From Pelagibacteraceae bacterium TMED65 (GTDB taxonomy: Bacteria; Pseudomonadota; Alphaproteobacteria; TMED127), in assembly GCA_002167215.1 (NCBI GenBank), contig NHDS01000036.1, positions 1 through 5,239 on the forward strand: 5,239 nt of DNA, given 5' to 3'. Every line of letters starts with the position of its first letter. The stretch's first letter is position 1. The notes under the pieces were generated by a model, which saw only the letters and a list, made by a program, of their open reading frames with translations, ran no database searches and was not told the DNA's origin. The position numbers and the translations under genes are program-made. Below, one piece after another: positions 1 to 5,239 of this stretch.

Positions 1-1386
1 AACTTAGGTGCTGAACAAGCATTATTAGGTGCCATTATTTCAAATAATCAAGCATTTGAAAAAATTGAAGAACTTTTAGAACCAGAATTTTTTTCAAGTA
101 AGATAAATAAAATAATATTTGAATCAATAAAAAAACTGGTCATCAATGACCAAGTAGCAGATATAAACACAATCAAAGTACAACTTGACGGAAATGAAGA
201 GTTTCAAAGAAATGGTGGTGTGAGTTATCTTCTTAAACTCTGTGAAAATACCATAAGTATTATTAATTCAAAACAATATGGAGAATTAATTCAAGATCTT
301 TTTATGAGAAGAAAATTAATAGATCTTGGAACTGACTTGATCAATGATTCATACGCTACTGATAATGATAATAATTCAATTAATTTAATTGAGAAAACTG
401 AGCAAAGTCTTTTCAATTTAACAAACAAAAATGATGTGAGCTCAGGACCTAGAGATTTTGAAGATATTATGTATAAAACTTTAGATTACGCCGAAAAAGC
501 ATTTAAAAAAAGCGATGACGTTATTGGATTAAAAACAGGGCTGTCAGATTTTGATAAAAAAATTGGAGGTTTACATAAATCTGATCTAATAATAATCGCA
601 GGCAGGCCTTCAATGGGGAAAACAGCATTTGCAACAAATATTGCTTCAAACATTTCAAATAATAACAACAAAAATAAAAAAATTAAAAATGTTCTTTTTT
701 TTTCACTAGAAATGTCATCTGAACAACTTGCGACTAGACTTCTTGGAGAGCTTGCTGAAATTTCATCAGAAAGTATCAGAACTGGCAACTTAACAAAACC
801 AGACTTTAACAAATTGATGATTTCCAGTGAAGAACTAAAAAAGCTTAATCTTTATATCGACGATACTCCAGCATTAAGTATTTCTTCAATTAGGACTCGT
901 GCAAGAAGAGTTAAAAGAAAATTTGGTTTAGATCTTTTGATATTAGATTATCTACAGTTAGTAAATGGTGATTCAAAATCTAATGACAACCGAGTACAGG
1001 AAATTTCAGATATAACAAGGGGTCTAAAAGCTATAGCCAAAGAATTAGAAATACCAGTCATAGCTCTGTCACAACTTTCAAGGAAAGTTGAAGATCGAGA
1101 AGAAAAAAGACCACAATTATCTGACCTTAGAGAATCAGGAGCAATTGAACAAGACGCTGATTTAGTGGTTTTCCTGTATCGTGAGGAATATTACTTAGCA
1201 CGAACTGAACCTCAAGAAGGAACTGACAAACACGAGGTTTGGACTAGTAAAATGGAGAAAGTTCATAATATAGCTGAGGCAATAATTGCAAAACATAGGC
1301 ATGGACCAATCTCCAAAGTAAAACTTCATTTTAACCCTAGTTGGACAAAATTTTCAGATTTAGCAGATAATAATCATCAGCAATAA
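1..1386 (+). CDS. dnaB: Replicative DNA helicase DnaB, 5'-truncated by the window edge
   Basis: DnaB is the hexameric helicase that unwinds DNA at the replication fork and recruits primase. The frame is open from base 1, and its first residues (NLGAEQALLGAIIS) are the conserved start of the DnaB N-terminal domain, so the GTG at 220 is an internal codon and not the start. The window holds 461 residues; E. coli DnaB has about 471, so only a short N-terminal piece is missing. Numbering from base 1, the linker precedes the RecA-like domain. That domain has Walker A GRPSMGKT (201-208), the SLEMSS strand with its glutamate (235-240), Walker B LLILDYLQL (312-320), DLRESGAIEQDAD (375-387), and the C-terminal IIAKHRHGP element (about 428-436). 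An insertion at about 396-424, between REEYY and IAEAII, is typical of alphaproteobacterial DnaB from memory. A short Asn/Lys-rich stretch (about 217-230) sits after the Walker A helix. No intein or frameshift is visible. Identification is very secure. Confidence 0.97.
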   Translation, partial: NLGAEQALLGAIISNNQAFEKIEELLEPEFFSSKINKIIFESIKKLVINDQVADINTIKVQLDGNEEFQRNGGVSYLLKLCENTISIINSKQYGELIQDLFMRRKLIDLGTDLINDSYATDNDNNSINLIEKTEQSLFNLTNKNDVSSGPRDFEDIMYKTLDYAEKAFKKSDDVIGLKTGLSDFDKKIGGLHKSDLIIIAGRPSMGKTAFATNIASNISNNNNKNKKIKNVLFFSLEMSSEQLATRLLGELAEISSESIRTGNLTKPDFNKLMISSEELKKLNLYIDDTPALSISSIRTRARRVKRKFGLDLLILDYLQLVNGDSKSNDNRVQEISDITRGLKAIAKELEIPVIALSQLSRKVEDREEKRPQLSDLRESGAIEQDADLVVFLYREEYYLARTEPQEGTDKHEVWTSKMEKVHNIAEAIIAKHRHGPISKVKLHFNPSWTKFSDLADNNHQQ

Positions 1387-1492
1387 ATTAATCTAAAATT
1401 AAAGGTAAATTTGTTATAGAAATTTAAATATTATTGGTTTCTAGTTGAAAACAATATATTGTCTACGTAACAAAAATTTTCAAATCACAGTA
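1387..1492 (+). promoter_or_regulatory. dnaB-mlaE intergenic region, possible weak promoter/operator
   Basis: This is the only sizeable non-coding gap in the window and the likeliest place for a promoter of the downstream mlaE-mlaF-cvpA-purF run. A TTGAAA (1445-1450, 5 of 6 matches to a sigma70 -35) lies 17 bases before a poor -10-like TAACAA (1468-1473). The perfect 12-base palindrome ACAATATATTGT (1451-1462) falls in the spacer between them, where an operator would be effective. An alternative -10-like TATTAT is at 1429-1434 but lacks a good -35. I see no GC-rich hairpin with a T-run that would terminate dnaB transcription, so read-through is equally possible. In DNA this AT-rich, such matches arise by chance, so this is a candidate only. 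Confidence 0.22.
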
Positions 1493-2266
1493 ATGAATTT
1501 TTTAAATAAAGTATTTTCTATTGTTTTCAACTTTTTTTATTCAATTGGAGAGATTGTAAACTTTTTTCTAGATTCCTTAAAATTTGCCATAATCGGAAAA
1601 TTTTATCATCAAATATTTTTTAAACAATGTATTAAAATCGGATTTAATTCACTCCCAGTTGTAGGACTCACTTCGATATTCACTGGAATGGTTTTAGCTC
1701 TTCAATCATATACCGGATTTTCAAGGTTCTCAGCTGAGAGTGCAATTCCAAATGTTGTTGTTTTATCCATAACTAGAGAACTAGCACCAGTTCTTGCCGG
1801 ATTAATGGTCGCAGGAAGATCCGGTGCTGCTATTGCTGCTGAAATAGGTACTATGAAAGTAACTGAGCAAATTGACGCATTAAAAACACTTTCAACGAAC
1901 CCATATAATTATTTAATTATTCCAAGAATATTAGCTGGAATAATTTCTCTACCAGTTTTAGTTTTTATTGGAGATATTATTGGTGTAATGGGAGGTTACT
2001 TAATATGTGTTAATCTTCTAAATTTCAATCCTACAGTGTATCTTCAGAATACATTCAATTTTGTTCAATTTATCGATGTTTTTTCCGGTCTAGTTAAAGC
2101 AAGTGTTTTTGGGTTTTTAATAACATTTATGGGTTGTTACCATGGATTTAATGCAAGAGGTGGTGCTCAAGGTGTGGGGCAATCCACTACATACTCAGTT
2201 GTATCATCCTCTATACTAATCCTTTTGATGAATTATATAATTACTTCATTCTTTTTTAAATTATGA
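1493..2266 (+). CDS. mlaE: MlaE-family phospholipid ABC transporter permease
   Basis: This is the inner-membrane permease of an MCE-type lipid transporter, which with the ATPase MlaF moves phospholipids between inner and outer membranes. From the ATG at 1493 it has 257 residues, close to E. coli MlaE (260). Family hallmarks are clear: an amphipathic N-terminal helix (about 1-30), LPVVGLTSIFTGMVLALQ (54-71), the core SITRELAPVLAGLMVAGRSG (92-111) followed by AAEIGTMKVTEQIDAL (115-130), and GFNARGGAQGVGQSTTYSVV (218-237). Hydrophobic helices lie around 50-72, 87-108, 142-175, 195-215 and 235-254. The same frame stays open upstream to a TTG at 1445, which would add 16 residues (MKTIYCLRNKNFQITV). 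I prefer 1493 because it is an ATG, gives the family length, and the extra residues do not resemble an MlaE N-terminus; neither site has a clear ribosome-binding sequence. The stop overlaps the mlaF start (ATGA), implying translational coupling and a joint complex. Confidence 0.93.
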   Translation: MNFLNKVFSIVFNFFYSIGEIVNFFLDSLKFAIIGKFYHQIFFKQCIKIGFNSLPVVGLTSIFTGMVLALQSYTGFSRFSAESAIPNVVVLSITRELAPVLAGLMVAGRSGAAIAAEIGTMKVTEQIDALKTLSTNPYNYLIIPRILAGIISLPVLVFIGDIIGVMGGYLICVNLLNFNPTVYLQNTFNFVQFIDVFSGLVKASVFGFLITFMGCYHGFNARGGAQGVGQSTTYSVVSSSILILLMNYIITSFFFKL

Positions 2267-2976
2267 GAAAACTAAAAATTACTGTGAAAGAACTCAATAA
2301 GAGTTTTAAAAAAAAAGTAATTCTAAAAGATCTTAACCTAGATATCTTTCAATCAGAATCATTATCCATAATAGGTGAATCCGGATCTGGTAAGTCAATA
2401 CTAACAAGATGTTTGACAGGCCTGATGGAATATGAAACTGGTGAAATTCTTTTTGAAAATTCAAGTAATATAAAAGAATTAAGTTTGAATGATAAAATGA
2501 AATATATGTCAAATTTTGGTATCCTTTTTCAAAATTCTGCACTTCTTGATAGCCTAACTATTTTAGAGAACTTGAAGTTTGCAAAGGAAAAAATTAATTA
2601 TAATAAAAATTTGGATGAAGTCGGTCTTCCAAAAAGTATTCTTAGTAAATTTCCTTCTGAATTATCTGTTGGAATGCAAAAAAGAGTTGGTCTGGCTCGG
2701 GCTATAATTAAAGATCCTGAAATTTTGATTTTAGATGAACCTACAACAGGTTTAGACCCAATTATTGCAAGGCAAATCAATCTTCTTATAAAAGATCTAG
2801 TTAAAGAAAAAAAAATCACAACAATTACTGTTACGCATGACATGGAAAGTGTGTATGAATTTGCAGATTACGTTGCTTTCTTGAAAGATGGGAAAATTGA
2901 GTGGTATGGTTATGCAAAAAAAATTAATAAATCTACTAACGTGAATTTAAATAATTTTATTAAAGGTATAGATTGA
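2263..2976 (+). CDS. mlaF: MlaF-family phospholipid ABC transporter ATP-binding protein
   Basis: This is the ATPase that powers the MlaE permease; it is cytoplasmic, membrane-associated and presumably a homodimer. Its 237 residues show the full ABC set: Walker A GESGSGKS (38-45), Q-loop FGILFQNSALLDSLT with Q90, signature LSVGMQKRVGLARAI (134-148), Walker B ILILDEPTTGLDP (154-166, including D-loop), and H-loop VTH with H192. The Q-loop sequence and the GMQKRVGLARAI run point to the MlaF subfamily rather than other importers. Two oddities are visible. The signature has Val where LSGGM is usual. The helical segment between ENL (102-104) and VGL (120-122) is about ten residues shorter than I expect for MlaF. 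It is also shorter than the E. coli protein (269), mainly at the C-terminus, which here ends NNFIKGID. The start codon overlaps the mlaE stop by four bases and no Shine-Dalgarno sequence precedes it, so it is probably translated by coupling. Two runs of nine A (2308-2316, 2807-2815) lie inside the gene, but the frame is intact. Confidence 0.94.
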   Translation: MRKLKITVKELNKSFKKKVILKDLNLDIFQSESLSIIGESGSGKSILTRCLTGLMEYETGEILFENSSNIKELSLNDKMKYMSNFGILFQNSALLDSLTILENLKFAKEKINYNKNLDEVGLPKSILSKFPSELSVGMQKRVGLARAIIKDPEILILDEPTTGLDPIIARQINLLIKDLVKEKKITTITVTHDMESVYEFADYVAFLKDGKIEWYGYAKKINKSTNVNLNNFIKGID

Positions 2977-2992
2977 GAAAAGATTAATTACA

Positions 2993-3628
2993 ATGTTTGA
3001 CGTTTTAATTTTATTAATTATATTAGTTTCTGCCTGTTTTGCATTTTTTCGAGGTATTTCACTTGAGATTCTCTCAATAAGTGGCTGGATAATCTCATTT
3101 TTAGGTTCCTATTTATACGGAAATAGTTTGGTAAATATTATTAACCAAATCTTAAATAATATTTTTATTTCTAATATAATTTCATATGTAATTACTTTTT
3201 TAGTAATATTTATAGTTTTTTCATTTTTAACAAGAAAGTTTTCTAGTTATATCAAAGATAGTTACGTTGGTTTGCTTGACAAAAGTCTTGGTTTCGTCTT
3301 TGGAATTACACGAGGATACGTTTTGGTGGGGTTATGCTTTTTTACCTTTGACTATTTCTATCAAGGCAAAAAAATAGATTTGATTGAAAATTCAAAAATT
3401 ATACCTATCATAAAAATCACTAACAATATGATACTAGAGTTAATGAATATTGATAATAAATATTCGAAGAAGCTAAGGGATGAAATCAAAAAAAAGTCTG
3501 ATTTACTTTTTGAAAAGAGTATTGACTCAAAATTAAAGTTAAAAAAGAATAGTGAAACAGAACAAAATATTTATGACAATATTGGTAGAAAAAATATTGA
3601 AAATATAATTGAAAATAATTTAGAATAA
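2993..3628 (+). CDS. cvpA: CvpA family membrane protein
   Basis: CvpA is a small inner-membrane protein named for colicin V production in E. coli. Its biochemical role is unclear, but it is widely encoded next to purF, as here. The 211-residue product has four predicted membrane helices at about 4-19, 25-43, 62-79 and 100-122. Family motifs are the FFRGISLEILSISGWI segment (18-33; the RG...E...GW pattern) and LLDKSLGFVFGITRGYVLVG (94-113; the LDRxLGxxFGxxRG pattern). After helix 4 comes a soluble, Lys/Asn-rich tail of about 85 residues, ending in YDNIGRKNIENII (194-206). That end looks like a degenerate form of the C-terminal aromatic-charged-LI motif I recall from alphaproteobacterial CvpA proteins. 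The start ATG lies 16 bases after the mlaF stop; a purine-rich GAGAAAAGA (2975-2983) about nine bases upstream is the only Shine-Dalgarno-like candidate in the operon. The stop is one base before the purF start, consistent with co-translation. Confidence 0.88.
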   Translation: MFDVLILLIILVSACFAFFRGISLEILSISGWIISFLGSYLYGNSLVNIINQILNNIFISNIISYVITFLVIFIVFSFLTRKFSSYIKDSYVGLLDKSLGFVFGITRGYVLVGLCFFTFDYFYQGKKIDLIENSKIIPIIKITNNMILELMNIDNKYSKKLRDEIKKKSDLLFEKSIDSKLKLKKNSETEQNIYDNIGRKNIENIIENNLE

Positions 3629-3629
3629 A

Positions 3630-5090
3630 GTGTATCTTTACCTTCCAAAATCAAAACCTAAAGACGAATGTGGTGTATTTGGCGTATATAATCACGATCA
3701 CGCTGCGCAATTAACTGCTTTGGGACTTCATGCATTGCAACATAGGGGACAAGATTCTGCTGGCATTGTAACTTCAAATAAAGAAAAGTTTTTTGCACAC
3801 CGGGGTATGGGACAAGTTTCAGATGTTTTTTCAAATAAAGATATTCTATTAAAATTAACAGGTAATATCTCTGTTGGGCACAACCGGTATGGAACAACCG
3901 GAGAGTCTGCACTAAAAAATGTTCAGCCTTTATTTTCAGAGATTAATATAGGTGGCATTGCTATTGCTCATAATGGAAATCTAACAAATACCAACCAACT
4001 AAAAGAAAAGCTTATTAAAAATGGTGCTATTTTTCAGTCAACTTCTGATACAGAAGTTATTCTTCACTTAATTTCTACGTATAAAGGAAAACTAATTGAC
4101 AGATTGATTTATGCTTTGGAGTCTATAAGAGGTGCATTTTCTTTGGTATTACTCACCCATGATTCATTGATTGGCGTGAGAGATCCGTTTGGAATAAGGC
4201 CCCTTGTTCTTGGAAAACTTAATGAATCTTTTATTTTAAGTTCAGAGAGTTGTGGACTAGATATTATTGGAGCCGAATTAATTAGGGATATAGAGCCTGG
4301 CGAAATAGTTATTATAAAAAATAACATTGTGGAATCTATAAAACCATTTAAAAAAACTTGCTTAAGACCTTGTCTGTTTGAATATATATATTTCTCTAGA
4401 CCAGATAGTGTTTTAGAAGGAAGAAATGTTTATAACGTAAGAAAAAATATTGGAAATCAGTTAGCATTGGAGAATAAAGGAGATAATAAACTGATTGATA
4501 TTGTAATTCCAATTCCTGATTCTGGAAATGCTTCGGCTTTGGGTTATGCTGAAAAAATTAAAAAACCATTTGAACTGGGAATTATTAGAAACCACTACAC
4601 TGGCAGAACGTTTATAGAAGATTCAACTACAGTAAGAAACCTCTCAGTAAGACTTAAACACAATCCTAATACATCATCATTTAAAAATAAAAATATTGCA
4701 CTAATTGATGATTCTGTTGTTAGAGGTACAACTTCAATAAAGATTGTGGAGATGTTAAAAAATTGTGGGGTAAAGAAGATTCATATGCGAATTGCTAGTC
4801 CACCAGTAAAATATCCTTGTTTTTACGGAATTGATACTCCCACAAAAGAAGAATTATTAGCATCAAAATATACCATCACTCAAATCAAAGATTACATTGG
4901 GGTAGACAGTCTAAAATTCATATCATTGAATGGGGTTTATAAAGCTTTAGGATTTAAAAATGGTAGAGATACCAAAAATCCCCTTTTTACTGATCACTAT
5001 TTTAGCGGAGATTATCCGGTAAAGTTAATCGATCAAGATGCGGGTGTTTCCCCTTCTCAATTATCATTACTAATTGAACCAACTAAATAA
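3630..5090 (+). CDS. purF: Amidophosphoribosyltransferase (glutamine PRPP amidotransferase)
   Basis: PurF makes 5-phosphoribosylamine from PRPP and glutamine, the first committed step of de novo purine synthesis. The 486-residue protein has an N-terminal Ntn-type glutaminase domain: nucleophile C14 in ECGVFG, LQHRGQDSAGI (36-46), HNRYG (84-88), HNGN (114-117) and TSDTE. A C-terminal phosphoribosyltransferase domain follows: PCLFEYIYFSRPDS (247-260), VIPIPDSGNAS, NHYTGRTFIEDST, and PRPP loop ALIDDSVVRGTTS (357-369). The start is GTG at 3630; an in-frame stop at 3621-3623 excludes anything earlier, and no ATG, GTG or TTG lies between it and C14. The 13 residues before C14 therefore form a propeptide that must be removed, as known for Bacillus PurF. 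Compared with the Bacillus enzyme, C248 and C397 occupy two Fe-S ligand positions, but the C-terminal CLAC pair is replaced by TDHY (T454, Y457), so a normal 4Fe-4S cluster is unlikely. Adjacent cvpA ends one base upstream. Confidence 0.97.
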   Translation: MYLYLPKSKPKDECGVFGVYNHDHAAQLTALGLHALQHRGQDSAGIVTSNKEKFFAHRGMGQVSDVFSNKDILLKLTGNISVGHNRYGTTGESALKNVQPLFSEINIGGIAIAHNGNLTNTNQLKEKLIKNGAIFQSTSDTEVILHLISTYKGKLIDRLIYALESIRGAFSLVLLTHDSLIGVRDPFGIRPLVLGKLNESFILSSESCGLDIIGAELIRDIEPGEIVIIKNNIVESIKPFKKTCLRPCLFEYIYFSRPDSVLEGRNVYNVRKNIGNQLALENKGDNKLIDIVIPIPDSGNASALGYAEKIKKPFELGIIRNHYTGRTFIEDSTTVRNLSVRLKHNPNTSSFKNKNIALIDDSVVRGTTSIKIVEMLKNCGVKKIHMRIASPPVKYPCFYGIDTPTKEELLASKYTITQIKDYIGVDSLKFISLNGVYKALGFKNGRDTKNPLFTDHYFSGDYPVKLIDQDAGVSPSQLSLLIEPTK

Positions 5091-5093
5091 AAA

Positions 5094-5239
5094 ATGAATA
5101 CAATGAAAGGAAAAAATGGAATCATCTTTGGTTCAACTGGATTGATTGGCTACAAAGTTGCTACTGAGCTTGCTAAATTAGACACAAACCTAATATTACA
5201 AGGTACATCGAGAAAAAAATTAACAAATTTAGATAATGA
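5094..5239 (+). CDS. Probable short-chain dehydrogenase/reductase (SDR), N-terminal fragment
   Basis: Only the first 48 codons lie in the window and the frame is open at its end. The fragment shows the first beta-alpha-beta of a Rossmann fold: strand NGIIF (8-12), glycine-rich GSTGLIG (13-19), helix YKVATELAKL, second strand NLILQGTS (32-39), then RKKLTNL. The last part is like the VxLxGRxxxKLxxL segment after the nucleotide-binding loop of SDR enzymes. This suggests an NAD(P)-dependent oxidoreductase or epimerase, substrate unknown. The glycine pattern (GxxGxxG) differs from the classical TGxxxGxG, so an atypical or extended SDR is also possible. An SDR gene after purF is a recurring arrangement in alphaproteobacteria, from memory, which supports the call. 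The start could be the ATG at 5094, three bases after the purF stop, or the in-frame ATG at 5103; neither has a clear ribosome-binding site. The short spacing implies it is part of the purF operon. Confidence 0.65.
   Translation, partial: MNTMKGKNGIIFGSTGLIGYKVATELAKLDTNLILQGTSRKKLTNLDN

Noticed and set aside
220..222. GTG at 220 as the start of DnaB (a 388-residue protein)
   Set aside because: The same frame is open to base 1 and encodes recognisable DnaB N-terminal domain residues, so this is an internal codon.
486..812. Reverse-strand open frame of 108 codons within dnaB
   Set aside because: It is antisense to the conserved Walker A region of dnaB, with no family features and no start signal; a shadow of the coding strand.
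2333..2843. Reverse-strand open frames within mlaF (2333-2542 and 2598-2843)
   Set aside because: Both lie wholly opposite conserved ABC motifs and have no independent coding evidence.
3658..4327. Reverse-strand open frames within purF (3658-3912 and 4109-4327)
   Set aside because: They mirror conserved PurF motifs and do not resemble any protein I recognise.
5091..5093. Terminator after purF
   Set aside because: Only three bases separate the purF stop from the next start, and no hairpin is visible.
5116..5145. AAAGGA followed by an ATG at 5116 as an alternative start after purF
   Set aside because: That ATG is out of frame with the Rossmann-fold sequence and its frame stops after a few codons.
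1..5239. Mobile element, CRISPR array, defence system or novel biosynthetic cluster
   Set aside because: All coding space is accounted for by conserved housekeeping families, there are no repeats or terminal inverted repeats that I can see, and composition is uniform.

Overview
The window is a gene-dense, AT-rich segment (about 30% GC by eye, with many A and T homopolymers) from a bacterium, most likely a streamlined alphaproteobacterium. The evidence for that class is protein-level. DnaB carries the long insertion before its C-terminal HRHG motif that I associate with alphaproteobacteria. PurF has the TDH-x-F-x-GDYP C-terminal pattern. The order dnaB ... mlaE-mlaF ... cvpA-purF-SDR also resembles a neighbourhood known from that class. 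Marine lineages such as SAR11 or similar AT-rich groups would fit, but the window alone does not settle the genus.

All genes are on the + strand. From 1 to 1386 is the replicative helicase DnaB, missing only its extreme N-terminus because the window begins inside it. A 106-base gap follows (1387-1492), the only real intergenic space, holding possible weak promoter or operator elements but no gene. Then comes a tightly packed run: the MlaE-type lipid-transport permease (1493-2266), its ATPase MlaF (2263-2976, 4-base ATGA overlap), the membrane protein CvpA (2993-3628), amidophosphoribosyltransferase PurF (3630-5090, starting on GTG one base after the cvpA stop), and the first 48 codons of a probable short-chain dehydrogenase/reductase (from 5094, cut by the window end). 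The spacings of -4, 16, 1 and 3 bases suggest one transcription unit, probably starting in the 106-base gap or reading through from dnaB.

Functionally this mixes replication (DnaB), envelope phospholipid transport (MlaE and MlaF form the inner-membrane ABC core, whose MCE partner MlaD is not present here), and the first committed step of purine synthesis (PurF), with CvpA as its usual neighbour. I see no mobile elements, CRISPR array, tRNA, rRNA or convincing terminator. I found no evidence of a new biological system. The points most worth a second look are the apparent absence of alr and radA from a neighbourhood where they are often found, a non-canonical ABC signature (LSVGM) and shortened helical region in MlaF, and a PurF that keeps its propeptide but has lost two of the four Fe-S ligand positions known from the Bacillus enzyme.
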